DNA of 64,000 nt from Paraglaciecola sp. L1A13 (GTDB lineage: Bacteria > Pseudomonadota > Gammaproteobacteria > Enterobacterales > Alteromonadaceae). The translations under genes and the position numbers were made by a program. Position 1 is the first letter of the stretch. Each line of letters begins with the position of its first letter. This document shows positions 1-10,055 of this stretch, piece after piece. Location: NCBI RefSeq assembly GCF_009796745.1, contig NZ_CP047024.1, positions 868,001-932,000 of the forward strand, given 5' to 3'. The notes under the pieces were generated by a model, which did not search any database, was not told the DNA's origin, and worked only from the letters and a program-made list of their open reading frames with translations.

Positions 1-567
1 ATCTTTTTGGCGGTCGAGGGCTTTGCGTTTGTGAGGAAGACATACGTTTTTCATACCACAGTGTTGACTAATAACGTTGAAATCTTCGGCTAAGGTTTCA
101 TAGCGTCCAATATAATCCACTATCACATTGCCATCTAAGTCGACTAAATGGTCGCTCTGTAATTTTGTAGCAATATCAAAGTGGAAGATATACGGTCTTG
201 CAGGGTCAAATTTATACTTAATGAATTCTTTAAAATTTCTAATACCATCTAGCAGTGCTGGCTTTTCACGCTGAATATGATGATAAGAAGAAACCTGCAA
301 ATCCCAAGGGTTACGAACAAACGCAAACTTATATAACTGATGAAAAAAAGCGTCGGGCAACATTTCTTTGGCTGCGATGGCACCCGAGTGACGTGGGAAC
401 TTAGTGCCTGTAATATGGCCGCTCATATTACTTAGTTTGTGGCAGGGAAACATTAAGTAATACATAGGGTCTTGCCAGCGTAATTTATTAAGGACCGCAC
501 GAACGCTTGTTCCACCTGTTTTGGCGATGTGTATATATAAAAACTTGTAACGGTGGTTTAGCAGCAT
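1..567 (-). CDS. Sulfotransferase family protein (partial, runs off the left edge)
   Basis: An open frame begins at ATG 567 and stays open to base 1, so the C-terminus lies outside the window. Residues 12-22 contain HIAKTGGTSVR, the 5'-phosphosulfate-binding loop of Sulfotransfer_2-type enzymes. Further in is FVRNPWDLQVSS, the 3'-phosphate-binding RNP motif. Such enzymes move a sulfo group from PAPS to a carbohydrate or other acceptor, often in surface polysaccharide synthesis. AAGGGC lies just upstream of the ATG and serves as ribosome binding site. The acceptor cannot be read from the sequence. The family assignment is firm and the substrate is unknown. Confidence 0.85.
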   Translation of the reverse strand, partial: MLLNHRYKFLYIHIAKTGGTSVRAVLNKLRWQDPMYYLMFPCHKLSNMSGHITGTKFPRHSGAIAAKEMLPDAFFHQLYKFAFVRNPWDLQVSSYHHIQREKPALLDGIRNFKEFIKYKFDPARPYIFHFDIATKLQSDHLVDLDGNVIVDYIGRYETLAEDFNVISQHCGMKNVCLPHKRKALDRQKD

Positions 568-874
568 GTGATGCCCTTAGTTCAAAGCTATTCTGGTCAA
601 ATGCGCCAGTAAATCTATCTCTAAAAAGACAGTAGCAAACGATTAGAAGAAATCGAAGAGCACAACGTGATAATGCTGAAGAACTCCACGTTTAAGTAAA
701 GTTTTGTCAGTGCCTTTGTTTACTTCAGTGAGGTTGTCAGGAAAGGTCACAACGCAATAATGGCTTGTAGTTATGGGACCAATTCGGAAATTTTTTGGAT
801 AGATATTGAAGCTGTAGCTAACTAAATGCTCAGGTGTAGCGGCTTAGGTGTAGCCGCTAACGTGAAGGTTGAAC
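568..874. other. Intergenic region with a small hairpin
   Basis: No gene is supported here. At 837-859 there is a perfect 8-bp stem (TAGCGGCT / AGCCGCTA) with a 7-nt loop, 16 bases beyond the stop codon of the SDR gene. It has no T-run on either strand, so it is at best a weak terminator or RNA-stabilising hairpin. The same stretch contains AGGTGTAGC twice in tandem (832-840 and 846-854, the second ending in GCC). Confidence 0.4.
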
Positions 875-1609
875 TTAGACTATGCCGCCATTTGCTCGTA
901 GCACTTGGCCATTTATCCATGCTCCGTCAGGGCCAACTAAGAAGGCCACTGCACGAGCAATATCATCAGGTGTGGCTAATCGTTCTAATGGACTCATCTT
1001 AGCTAAACGATCAACCACTTCTTGTGATTTGCCATTTAAAAATAAATCTGTGGCTGTGGGCCCCGGTGCCACCGTATTAACGGTGATTTCTTTGCCGCGT
1101 AATTCTTTGCTTAGAATAGCACTGAGGGTTTCAATCGCTGCTTTTGTTGCTGCGTAAATACCGTAGTTCTCTAATTTTAAGCCAACTACGCTGGTGGACA
1201 GATTAACAATTCGCCCGCCATGGGGCATACGGTTTGCCGCTTGCTTAAGTGTATTGAATGTCCCTTTTAAGTTGACGGCGATTTGCTCATCAAAATGTCC
1301 TTCTTCGCTTTGCGCCACAGGGGCATTTATCATTATCCCCGCATTATTTATTAATACGTTAATTGGGCCTAATTCGCTTTCAACGGTATTGAACATATCG
1401 TTCACATCATCGGTAATGGCGACATTGCACTGAACCGCCACTGCCTGGCGATTCGCTTTCTTTAATTCGGCCACCAACGCTTTTGCCGGCTCGGCATTTT
1501 TAGCGTAATTAATTGCTACTGCAAAACCATCCGCTGACAATCTACGCACTATCGCTGCGCCAATACCTCTTGAGCCACCTGTAACTAACGCTACTTTTAC
1601 AACGGGCAT
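875..1609 (-). CDS. SDR family oxidoreductase (3-oxoacyl-ACP reductase-like)
   Basis: This is a 244-residue classical short-chain dehydrogenase, the usual length. TGGSRGIG near residue 10 is the Rossmann cofactor loop, NNAGI near 87 is the structural NNAG motif, and Y-x-x-x-K appears as YAATK near 152 after a serine-rich strand (STSVV). The family reduces or oxidises carbonyl or hydroxyl groups with NAD(P)H. The sequence resembles FabG-like reductases, but there is no fatty-acid gene nearby, so it is probably a stand-alone oxidoreductase. The start at 1609 is supported by AGGAGG 7 bases upstream. It appears monocistronic. Confidence 0.9.
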   Translation of the reverse strand: MPVVKVALVTGGSRGIGAAIVRRLSADGFAVAINYAKNAEPAKALVAELKKANRQAVAVQCNVAITDDVNDMFNTVESELGPINVLINNAGIMINAPVAQSEEGHFDEQIAVNLKGTFNTLKQAANRMPHGGRIVNLSTSVVGLKLENYGIYAATKAAIETLSAILSKELRGKEITVNTVAPGPTATDLFLNGKSQEVVDRLAKMSPLERLATPDDIARAVAFLVGPDGAWINGQVLRANGGIV

Positions 1610-2092
1610 AATTGCCTCCTGATTAAGTGATAAAAAATAATTTAGCTTACAGGGTTTGGCTTTAAAGGTGCATCTTAGAAAATTAATCTTACAATTCCAT
1701 TTTTAACACTCAAAAATATAAATTTTGCTTTGTTTATGCTCGCAGGCTTCGCAAAAAGAACCTGGTATAAATTGATAACGTCGCCTGGTTTACAGATAAT
1801 TTTTTAAGCCAAACCTATGGGAGATAGATATGGTTTTGTGTATATATGGTTGATCATCAGACTTTTGTTATTGGCAAGTATCATCATGATCGAACTGAAA
1901 TAGTATTTGTCAGCCCAAGGGGGACTGCGTATCGATTGCGACCGATGGTTTGGGGGAATATTCAAAAAAAGGTGAGGAAAATATGAGTTTCAGCAGCCGG
2001 TAGAATTTCGCACACACTAGCCGCTGTCTTCATTGCGCTAGGTCAACTGAAACTGACGTAGCGCACAATTTGGGTTATTGCTTGCTGAGCAC
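1610..2092. other. Intergenic region, nothing recognised
   Basis: About 480 bases between the SDR gene start and the S9 peptidase stop. It should hold the SDR promoter at its left end. I see no ORF with a convincing ribosome binding site, no long inverted repeat with a T-run and no RNA gene. Confidence 0.4.
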
Positions 2093-4075
2093 TTATTCGC
2101 TAATAGCGGCGGATTGGCTTGAGGCGTTGTCGCCTAAATGCACTTTTAAAAAAGCATCCATTTCTGCAAATACTCGATGACGATTACGTTGAATAGATAA
2201 ATAATGATCGCCATTTTTCAATTCCACGTATTTGACATCTTTGTTTAAATCTTGCAGTTCATCAAACATTTCACGGCTTTGACCTACTTCTACCACGCGA
2301 TCATCTTCTCCGTGTAGTAATAGCATGGGAATATTAATTTTTTCTGCGCTGTAATAAGGAGAACGGGCCGCTAAGTCATCTTCATCGTCGCCAATTTGCT
2401 TTTTAACAAATTTCTTATTTAGAAAATATCTACTCTTACTGACTAAGCGTTGTAGATCCATCACACCGGCAAAACTAATCGCACACTTGAATAAATCAGG
2501 GCTTTTAACGGTGGCCATGGCAGCAGCATATCCACCATAACTCGCCCCTACAATACATATGCGATTAGGGGCAGCGATTTTTTCATCTATCAGCCAGTGG
2601 GTGGCATCCGTGATGTCGTCTTGCATAGTTAATCCCCAACCCTGCATTTGACTATTGGCGAATTGTTTGCCGTAACCCGACGAGCCCCTGAAATTAGGGC
2701 GAAAGACGGCGTATCCTCGATTAGTGAAAAATGACGTCCAATAATCAAAGCCGTCATATTCTCTCGCGCCAGGTCCACCGTGAGGGTGCACTATGGTTGC
2801 AATGGGCCCATTGGCCCCATTGGGCAGGGACAAATAACCTTCTATTTTTGTACCGTCTCGCGCGGTATAACTCACTAAATTGTGGTTGGTGGGGGCGAGG
2901 TCTTGTAGACCTGGATATTGCTCGAAGAGCATCACCAGCGACCTTTTTGGACGATTACCTAAAAAATATTCACCAGGTATAAAGTCGCTTTCTGTATAAA
3001 GTAGATAGCTTTCTTCGTCGTCGCTAAAATCAATTAAATAATTACTCGTATCAGGTAGAGCTTTGTCTAACGAGGCTTGGAAATGTTGATAATTCTCATC
3101 CCAATATATTCTGCCCGTCGGGCTATTAGCATGGCGTATACCAATGACATCGTTAAGCTTGGTGGAATAAATCAGTGAGCCATCTACATCATAATCGGGA
3201 TCCTCAAAGACTAATGTGGATTCCTGGGTAGTAAGGTTTATTTTATATAAGGCTTTTTTATCGCCCTTGTAAGCATTGTAAAATAATATGTTGGGGTCTT
3301 TCGCAAAGCCCAAAGGTGCGATACTCACTTCTTCTAGTGCGTTGTGTTCAAACATCTTTTGCCAATCGTCTTCCCCTGGTAAACGATAATGAATAGACGC
3401 TTTGCCCGTTTTATAGTTAAGAGATTCACCCAAGCGCACATTGCCCTGACGGTCGGCCATCCAGCTTCGTACCCTCATTTTGCTTCTTTGTAGTCGATGT
3501 CTACTTCGCGTGTTGATGTTGACTCTATATACAGATGGCATGTTGGCCACATCGAGATCTAATGCGAGCAGTATATGGTCAGGATCATCAGGCAAAAAAG
3601 ACACGACTGTATCTTGAAATTGTGATCTGTGTTCGTTCGAACGACCGGATTTTGGTCTAAATAAATTACGCTGCTTGACTTCATCTTCACCAATATTTAT
3701 GGCGACTAGCTGCGTTTCAGTGAACTTTACCGTGCCTTGGGTGCGGGCAATCCGCAGGCTGACGATGACCGTTTCTTCATTGGCCCATCTAAACCAGCTG
3801 ACCTTCACACCTTCATTATCTGATTTAACCAACATTTTTACTTTGTTCGTTTTTAAATCTAAAACGGAAAGCACAGAAACCTCGGGATTGAGGTAGTTTT
3901 TGATAAAAGCAATTTGCTCGCCATTGGGTGATAAATCGGGTTTTACCACTAATGGCAATCGACTGTATTGGGTTGTGGGCAGCTCAACACCTTTACTCGG
4001 TAAACTCAGCATCAAACTTACCGATATTATAAAGACGCTCAAAGCGCCCGGGACGTTCCTTATCATTGCATTCAT
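2093..4075 (-). CDS. S9 family prolyl oligopeptidase-like peptidase, exported
   Basis: A 660-residue protein with an N-terminal signal peptide (hydrophobic core around residues 12-26). The first two thirds form a beta-propeller-like region. The C-terminal alpha/beta-hydrolase domain carries the catalytic triad: Ser512 in GASYGGYAA, Asp591 or Asp592 in HGEDDRVV and His624 in GDHYLS. HPHGGPGAREYDGFDYW precedes the nucleophile, as in dipeptidyl aminopeptidase / acylaminoacyl-peptidase (S9C-type) enzymes. These cleave short peptides, probably in the periplasm here. A second in-frame Met lies three codons downstream, so the exact start is uncertain by a few residues. Transcribed alone. Confidence 0.9.
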   Translation of the reverse strand: MNAMIRNVPGALSVFIISVSLMLSLPSKGVELPTTQYSRLPLVVKPDLSPNGEQIAFIKNYLNPEVSVLSVLDLKTNKVKMLVKSDNEGVKVSWFRWANEETVIVSLRIARTQGTVKFTETQLVAINIGEDEVKQRNLFRPKSGRSNEHRSQFQDTVVSFLPDDPDHILLALDLDVANMPSVYRVNINTRSRHRLQRSKMRVRSWMADRQGNVRLGESLNYKTGKASIHYRLPGEDDWQKMFEHNALEEVSIAPLGFAKDPNILFYNAYKGDKKALYKINLTTQESTLVFEDPDYDVDGSLIYSTKLNDVIGIRHANSPTGRIYWDENYQHFQASLDKALPDTSNYLIDFSDDEESYLLYTESDFIPGEYFLGNRPKRSLVMLFEQYPGLQDLAPTNHNLVSYTARDGTKIEGYLSLPNGANGPIATIVHPHGGPGAREYDGFDYWTSFFTNRGYAVFRPNFRGSSGYGKQFANSQMQGWGLTMQDDITDATHWLIDEKIAAPNRICIVGASYGGYAAAMATVKSPDLFKCAISFAGVMDLQRLVSKSRYFLNKKFVKKQIGDDEDDLAARSPYYSAEKINIPMLLLHGEDDRVVEVGQSREMFDELQDLNKDVKYVELKNGDHYLSIQRNRHRVFAEMDAFLKVHLGDNASSQSAAISE

Positions 4076-4426
4076 CCTTTACATCTAATTCAACCTTTAT
4101 CCTAACATCGTCGTTAAAAAGTAACACTGCGCTTGGGTAATTTAATTTATCTGTGTTGTAGAGGTTATTACTTCCTGCAAAATAAACGGATGTTTTAGAC
4201 TTAAATATTCCGTCCTTTTTATTTGTGGTTAAAAATAGATTTATTCAATATATATCTATTAAAATCATCAGGTTAACTTGTCAGGCTTTTTTACAGTGTT
4301 AAAATTGTTAATTTTTAAGCTATTGATATTAAAGGGTATTTTTTAGTGGCTGGTTTTTTGCTTATTCGCCGCGCCTCTAAAAACTTAGACGCTATAAAAA
4401 GTCAATAAAATCACATGGAAGCAGTA
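4076..4426. other. Divergent AT-rich promoter region
   Basis: This stretch lies between two divergently oriented genes, the S9 peptidase and a PEP-CTERM protein, and must contain both promoters. It is markedly AT-rich, with several TATAAT-like hexamers, so no single promoter can be assigned by eye. No other feature is seen. Confidence 0.35.
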
Positions 4427-5224
4427 ATGAAATTAATCTCTTTAAAGCACGTATTTCCCGTTTTATGTTTAGGTGTAGCCACTATGCATACTGGTGCAAC
4501 GGTTATCGATAATGTTGATAATCTGAATGGTATATATTTTACGGAAAGTTTTCAGGCTAGCTCTGAGCCAAGTAGCGCGCCAAACTCTGAGCCGAGTAAT
4601 GTTGTGCAACCTCTAGACTCTGCAAATTTAGGAGTGATCTGTGATGATACTATTCTTTCCTCAATACCTTGCGGCGGCGGAGATGATGAAATCGATCCTG
4701 GTTATGCGGACAAAGGGGTTGGAACATACACTGTCACTAACAATCTAGTGAACAGTACATTGGTGGGGTTTGGTATAACGAATGTGGATACCGTCGCATG
4801 GATTGACGATGAACTTGATGCTTGGGTTGGAAATCAATACGTTAGCTACACTGCTATGACGATCGATGCATCTAATTGGCAAACTGAAAAATTATACGGT
4901 GTAGATGATGAAGTGAACACCGCACAAGATTTGTACGGTGATATTGATGACTTTTTTAAAGACGGTGAAAATACGTTGAATTGGTATAGTTATTTCGATG
5001 GGGCATTAGGATATGGTCAAAGTTGGGGAGGGTTCAAATTTTATGGCGATGGACCCCGCTCATCTTTATATGGGATATTAGAAGTTGATGGTTCACCAAC
5101 CGTGTTTGCTAATGGCATTACGCCGTTAAACGCTAATACCCCCGTTACTAATGTACCTGCACCAGGCGCGTTAGCTTTGTTAGCTCTAGGTATATTTGGC
5201 GCGTTATTACGTCGCCGCAAGTAG
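4427..5224 (+). CDS. PEP-CTERM sorting domain-containing exported protein
   Basis: A secreted protein of about 265 residues. An ATG exists at 4415, but the ATG at 4427 is preferred because GGAAG (4417-4421) sits in front of it and the protein then starts MKLISLKHVF with a normal signal peptide. The body is acidic and rich in Ser, Asn and Asp. The C-terminus has the exosortase sorting signal: VPAPG, a hydrophobic helix and a terminal RRRK. VPAP replaces the textbook VPEP. Such proteins are processed by an exosortase and linked to exopolysaccharide export; no exosortase gene is in this window. The role of the mature domain is unknown. Confidence 0.8.
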   Translation: MKLISLKHVFPVLCLGVATMHTGATVIDNVDNLNGIYFTESFQASSEPSSAPNSEPSNVVQPLDSANLGVICDDTILSSIPCGGGDDEIDPGYADKGVGTYTVTNNLVNSTLVGFGITNVDTVAWIDDELDAWVGNQYVSYTAMTIDASNWQTEKLYGVDDEVNTAQDLYGDIDDFFKDGENTLNWYSYFDGALGYGQSWGGFKFYGDGPRSSLYGILEVDGSPTVFANGITPLNANTPVTNVPAPGALALLALGIFGALLRRRK

Positions 5225-5254
5225 AAGCAAACTGAAGTAAAAGCAAAACTAAGC

Positions 5255-5285
5255 AACCGTTAGGGTTAGCCGAGCGGTTTTTTTT
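5255..5285 (+). terminator. Rho-independent terminator of the PEP-CTERM gene
   Basis: AACCG (5255-5259) pairs with CGGTT (5275-5279), followed by a run of eight T. The stem is short but the T-run is good. It sits between the convergent PEP-CTERM and topB genes. Confidence 0.5.
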
Positions 5286-5297
5286 ATTAAAAATTTA

Positions 5298-7214
5298 TTA
5301 ATTTGCTTTCTTCTTTCGCCATTTCTTTTTGTAAGCGGGTTTAGTCGACGCAAGACCGGCGAATTGACTCGTGTCTATTTGCTGGCTGGCGCCGATTAAC
5401 TGTGTAAGTGATAGCGTTAAGGGTTGCATAAAATCTTGATAACGCATCTGTCGCTGGGCAATTTTATCTAGGTTTGACTCCCAAATAGCCGTCATATCAG
5501 GCTGAGTTGCTTCACTGGGAAGGGCGTTTATCAGCGCTTTACCTGTGGGAGACGCGTGTATTTCCTTACCTACTTTTTGCATAAACAGACGTTTAAAAAG
5601 TAAATCAATAATCGACGCACGGGTGGCTTCAGTACCTAAACCGTCCGTGTCTTTTAAAATCTTCTTAATGTTGCTGTCTTGTACATAGCGAGCAATGCCG
5701 GTCATGGCTGCCAATAGCGTCGCTTCGCTGAAGTGCTTGGGCGGGGAGGTTTGTTTTTCAACCATTTGTGAATCAATGCAGTCCAGTATTTGTCCCTTTG
5801 TCAGGGAAGGGAGTTGAGGCTCGTGCTTATCCTCATTTTGTTTGGTTAATGCTAGCCAGCCTTGATCTGTGGTGGACTTTGCTTTTGCCATAAACTCGCC
5901 TCCGGCAATGGTAATCACTGCGGTTTGTTCCTGATATTTATGAGGCCCATAGAACTGCATTAAATATTGAGTAGCAATCAACTGATATATCTTCGCTTCG
6001 TCCGGTGTCAAAATTGCCAAGGCCTTCGTTCGACTGGTAGGGATAATTGCATGGTGGGCGTCGACTTTACTGTCGTTCCACGCTTTTGACTTGAGTTTAC
6101 AGTTGGCATTTTCTACCGCGTTTTGCTGGGCTGGTGAGTTCGCTTTAATGGCACTTAATACAGCGGACGCTTCGCGAAAATGCTCAAGGGGTAAATAACG
6201 TGAATCGGAGCGTGGATAAGTTATGAGCTGATGCCGCTCGTACAACGATTGGCAAATATCGAGTACAGACTTCGGTGATAGATTAAAGCGTTTAGATGCG
6301 TCGATTTGCAGTGCAGACAAATTATACGGCAGGGGTGGGGGGCTTTGTTTACTTTTGACTGCATTGGACTCAACCAGCCCAGGTTGGCCAGATGTTTTTT
6401 TGACGACTGTTTCAGCTAGCTTTTTAACGATGACTCGCCCTTCTTCGTCTTGATAGGGCTCGCAAGCGGCGCTAGGTTGCCATTTGGCAGTAAACTGTTG
6501 ACTGTCTTCGTTATGCTTTTGCTGTGTCGCCAGTGTGACGATAACCTCGTAAAAGGGTTTTGATTGAAATTGTGCAATTTCAAAATCACGCCTAACGACT
6601 AAGCCAAGTACCGGAGTTTGCACACGCCCCACTGATAACACCCCTGAATACCCTCCGCGTTGCCCCAGCAATGTATAAGCTCTGGTTAGATTTAATCCAT
6701 AAAGCCAATCGGCTCTTGAGCGGGCGAGGGCTGATATTGATAAACCGCTGAATTCGCGGTTGGAGCGTATATTTTTTAATGATTTTTTGACTGCGCTTAC
6801 ATTCAAATCGTTTATCAATAAGCGTCCAGCGTTATCGATCAATGCTCGCTTAACTCTACAGTAGGTGATCACCTCATCAACCAATAGCTGTCCCTCGCGA
6901 TCAGGATCGCCAGCGTTGACTATTTGACTGGCAGTTTTGAGTAAACGCTTCACCACAGTCAGTTGTTTGCTGGTGCCTTTTTTAGGCACTAATATCCAGT
7001 CTTGGGGGATGATAGGTAAATGTTGTAACGCCCATTTGGCATAAATAGGATTGTATTTATCTGGCTGTGCTTGCTCTAATAAATGACCAATACACCAAGT
7101 GACACAATCACCGTTTTCTAGCTCAATATAGCCGTCACGCTTTTGTTGTCGCCCCGCAAACCCCTGAGCAATGGCTCGGCCGAGACTTGGTTTTTCTGCG
7201 ATGTATAAAATCAT
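5298..7214 (-). CDS. topB: DNA topoisomerase III
   Basis: A type IA topoisomerase that relaxes and decatenates DNA through a 5'-phosphotyrosine intermediate. The open frame extends upstream to 7280, but the protein should begin MILYIAEKPSLG at 7214, which is the conserved TopB N-terminus. That gives 638 residues against about 650 in E. coli TopB. The TOPRIM acidic cluster appears as GDPDREGQL and the active-site tyrosine as LITYPRSDSRYLP. The basic C-terminus (KPAYKKKWRKKK) is typical. The ribosome binding site before 7214 is weak. The gene is convergent with the PEP-CTERM gene. Confidence 0.93.
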   Translation of the reverse strand: MILYIAEKPSLGRAIAQGFAGRQQKRDGYIELENGDCVTWCIGHLLEQAQPDKYNPIYAKWALQHLPIIPQDWILVPKKGTSKQLTVVKRLLKTASQIVNAGDPDREGQLLVDEVITYCRVKRALIDNAGRLLINDLNVSAVKKSLKNIRSNREFSGLSISALARSRADWLYGLNLTRAYTLLGQRGGYSGVLSVGRVQTPVLGLVVRRDFEIAQFQSKPFYEVIVTLATQQKHNEDSQQFTAKWQPSAACEPYQDEEGRVIVKKLAETVVKKTSGQPGLVESNAVKSKQSPPPLPYNLSALQIDASKRFNLSPKSVLDICQSLYERHQLITYPRSDSRYLPLEHFREASAVLSAIKANSPAQQNAVENANCKLKSKAWNDSKVDAHHAIIPTSRTKALAILTPDEAKIYQLIATQYLMQFYGPHKYQEQTAVITIAGGEFMAKAKSTTDQGWLALTKQNEDKHEPQLPSLTKGQILDCIDSQMVEKQTSPPKHFSEATLLAAMTGIARYVQDSNIKKILKDTDGLGTEATRASIIDLLFKRLFMQKVGKEIHASPTGKALINALPSEATQPDMTAIWESNLDKIAQRQMRYQDFMQPLTLSLTQLIGASQQIDTSQFAGLASTKPAYKKKWRKKKAN

Positions 7215-8297
7215 AAAAACAAACTGTATGAAAAAACAGTATTGTAGCAACAAAATGCCAAAGGGAGTAGCCGCTAGCATGTGTACACATTGATTGGATG
7301 ACGGCGAAGATTTTGTGCTTAAACTTAGCGCGCTGCCTGGGCCTTTGGATTAAAAAGATAATCAAACGGTTCAGCTTCACGTTAAGAGCAACAATACTTT
7401 ACGATCACTTACTTTGTCACCCATAAATCAACCGACTGTTTGCCTAGGCGAATCTCATGACGTATTGCAAGGCAACCTATGGGGGAAGGGGCACGCCGAT
7501 TCAACATATTGACCGTGACCCTACAGCGGGTAGATTAGGTGGTTATATTAACCTGTGTCTATGCTGTCGCTAATTCATTAGTGGAAGATTCTGGGTATCG
7601 TTATGTTCAGATACACGAAAAAGGCAGTGACTTTGGTATGCTCACGTTTGATTTAGGCAAGCAAACTTATATCATGAATGCTTATAAATTTTTGATTGAT
7701 GTAAATGATAAAAAAACATCTAACCAAATTGACGGCCGCCCAGTGACGATGCATAAAGATGAGAGTCGCGGTTTAATCGGCATAGTGAGTATTTTATCTA
7801 TTGAGTGTAATATGCCTGCGCCTACTTCCCTCTTTAAATCTGCATTGCTTCTTTACGTATATTTTCACTTTTTTATCCGTTCGGTTAAAAAAAATACATT
7901 TTTTTATCTTTATTAATTCACAAAGTATTAACTACTCACTTTAATTACTCGCTGTCTAAAGTGATTTCATATATTGTTATCTTATTGAAAATATTAGAAT
8001 TTATATTCTTAGGGATAAGAGTTTCAGGCGGATTCTAAATGCTAGGTTCGCAGAATTGACGATGTTGCCGAGCTTCAGTTGTCATTAACAAAGAGTTGAC
8101 AAGTAGTACTCAATTTTGGGAATATGCTCGAACTAAGGGCATATGCCCATTTAATCGTCAGGTTCTAATTAAATGCGTGGGTTCGTTCAAAAGTTTTATT
8201 TGAGAACAGCGGCAATCACACCTATTAAGTTAGTAACGAAGTTCTCGGTAAATGGGTTCGGCGTGGGCATAAACAGACAGCTAGTTGGATAAACAAT
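7215..8297. other. Long gene-poor region between topB and the permease operon
   Basis: More than 1 kb without an intact recognisable gene. It holds the topB promoter at the left, a possible gene remnant around 7460-7916, and AT-rich DNA at 7917-8297 that should contain the promoter of the permease-dehydrogenase operon. No RNA gene or strong hairpin was found. Confidence 0.4.
7462..7916 (+). pseudogene. Possible remnant of a metallophosphatase-like gene
   Basis: A GTG-started frame (7539-7916, 125 codons) encodes a protein-like middle section (GYRYVQIHEKGSDFGMLTFD, then MNAYKFLIDV and GRPVTMHKDE) and then a low-complexity tail. In another frame just upstream (about 7485-7555) the translation GTPIQHIDRDPTAGRLGGYI also looks protein-like, suggesting a frameshift. 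The pattern faintly recalls C-terminal parts of PhoD-like or other metallophosphatases, but I cannot confirm a family. It may be a decayed gene or a chance frame. Confidence 0.3.
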
Positions 8298-10046
8298 ATG
8301 ACGTCACAAACGCAAAACACCAATATCGGGAATATTAGCGAAGAGCAGCTACCGATTCCAAAACACAAATTAAAAGGGTGGACTCACTTTCTAGGTCTTT
8401 ACGCCGGTGAGCATGTTGCTGCCACGGAATTTGTGTTTGGTGCGACGTTTGTCGCGCTTGGCGCGACCATGACCGATATTTTGCTCGGTCTATTAATAGG
8501 TAATATTTTAGCGGTCCTTAGCTGGACTTTTATCACTACGCCTATCGCCGTAGAAACCCGTTTAAGTCTTTATACTTACTTGCAAAAAATTGCAGGTGAT
8601 TCAATGACTAAGCTTTATAATTGGGCGAACGTAATTATCTTCACTGTTATATCGGCCGCCATGATTACGGTCTCGGCTACAGCGGTGCGGTTCGCTTTCA
8701 ATATACCAGCACAGCTGAATTGGTATCCGACTAATCCTTGGTTTGTGGCGATCGTACTGGCCGTGGGATTCATTGTGGTATTAGTGGCGATGTATGGTTT
8801 TACTGCGGTTTCTAACTTCTCTGGTATCTGTGCGCCTTGGTTGTTAGTTATGTTTGTTAGTGGCCCGTTAATTCTTATGCCAGCCCTTGCTGATTCAGTA
8901 ATTGGGCAGACAAGCTTAAACGGTTGGGCAGATTTCATGGAGATTGGTAGTATATCAGTATGGACGGGACTGAATTCTAATGGTGAGCCAGGTATTGGTT
9001 TACTTGAAGTCATTGGCTTTTCTTGGGCCGCGAATACCATTACCCATGTAGGCTTGATTGATATGGCGTTATTGCGTTATGCACGCAAACGTTCATACGG
9101 TTTATGTACTTCAGCGGGCATGTTATTTGGTCATTACATCGCTTGGATTTCAGCCGGTATTATGGGTGCGGGGACCGCAATCATCGTACAGAAATCGATT
9201 GTTGAACTAGACCCAGGTGACGTTGCATATCAAGCACTAGGCCTATCTGGTCTGGTTATTGTTATCGTTGCTGGCTGGACAACCGCCAATGCCAATTTAT
9301 ACCGTGCAGGCCTAGCGGCTCAAGCCATTTTTAAAACGCATTCACGCAACAAAACTACCTTTATGGTAGGCATTGTGACAGTGTGTATCGCCTGCTTCCC
9401 CTTTGTTTTTACTAAGTTACTGCCACTTTTGACCTACGCTGGTTTATTGGTTGTGCCAGTAGGAGCCATTGTTTTTGCCGAGCATTTCATCTTTCCACGT
9501 ATAGGTTTTACCCGTTATTGGGTAGCATATCGTCAGTTGACTCATAGCCGTCCGGCTGTTGTGGCTTGGGGCATGGGATTAGTGTTCGGTTTTGGTTTAA
9601 ATGCGTTAGATATATTGTCTTTCTATTATCTATTTATTCCGACTTGGTTCTTTACCATTATTGTTTATACGTTTATGGCGAGACGCCACGGTGCGGCTGA
9701 CGAGTACCCAGAAGAACAAGCTAATATGCAAGCATTCGACGAACGCGTAGAGCAGCATCAGGCTGCACAGGCAGAACTTGAACCTGAAGTATTGCAAGAC
9801 ATGTCAAAGCTAACCAAATTATTACGCATAACCTCTCTTGTAAGTTTGATCGTTACGTTCGTGTTGGCGTGCAATACCATGTTTTTCAGTGTTGGTATCC
9901 CTGACTATGAAGTTAACCGAGACCTGTTTTTCACCGTTGCTTTCGTTTGCACATTAATCTATTTTTTCACTGCTTATTGGGCAATGCAGCGTAAGAAAAT
10001 GGTCTCTGTCACCAACACAAAAACCGCAGCTGCAACCAGCATTTAG
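8298..10046 (+). CDS. NCS1-type (purine-cytosine permease family) transporter
   Basis: A 582-residue integral membrane protein with about 12 hydrophobic helices. The N-terminal half shows GLYAGEHVAATEFVFGATF and a Gly/Ala-rich helix pattern typical of the nucleobase:cation symporter-1 family, which usually carries cytosine, purines, allantoin or hydantoins. A polar loop with many Glu and Gln residues lies around residues 470-505, before two final helices. It ends 9 bases before a mannitol dehydrogenase-type gene and is surely cotranscribed with it. That context suggests a polyol or sugar-derived substrate rather than a nucleobase. The ribosome binding site (GGAT) is weak. Family fairly sure; substrate unknown. 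Confidence 0.8.
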   Translation: MTSQTQNTNIGNISEEQLPIPKHKLKGWTHFLGLYAGEHVAATEFVFGATFVALGATMTDILLGLLIGNILAVLSWTFITTPIAVETRLSLYTYLQKIAGDSMTKLYNWANVIIFTVISAAMITVSATAVRFAFNIPAQLNWYPTNPWFVAIVLAVGFIVVLVAMYGFTAVSNFSGICAPWLLVMFVSGPLILMPALADSVIGQTSLNGWADFMEIGSISVWTGLNSNGEPGIGLLEVIGFSWAANTITHVGLIDMALLRYARKRSYGLCTSAGMLFGHYIAWISAGIMGAGTAIIVQKSIVELDPGDVAYQALGLSGLVIVIVAGWTTANANLYRAGLAAQAIFKTHSRNKTTFMVGIVTVCIACFPFVFTKLLPLLTYAGLLVVPVGAIVFAEHFIFPRIGFTRYWVAYRQLTHSRPAVVAWGMGLVFGFGLNALDILSFYYLFIPTWFFTIIVYTFMARRHGAADEYPEEQANMQAFDERVEQHQAAQAELEPEVLQDMSKLTKLLRITSLVSLIVTFVLACNTMFFSVGIPDYEVNRDLFFTVAFVCTLIYFFTAYWAMQRKKMVSVTNTKTAAATSI

Positions 10047-10055
10047 GACACATAA

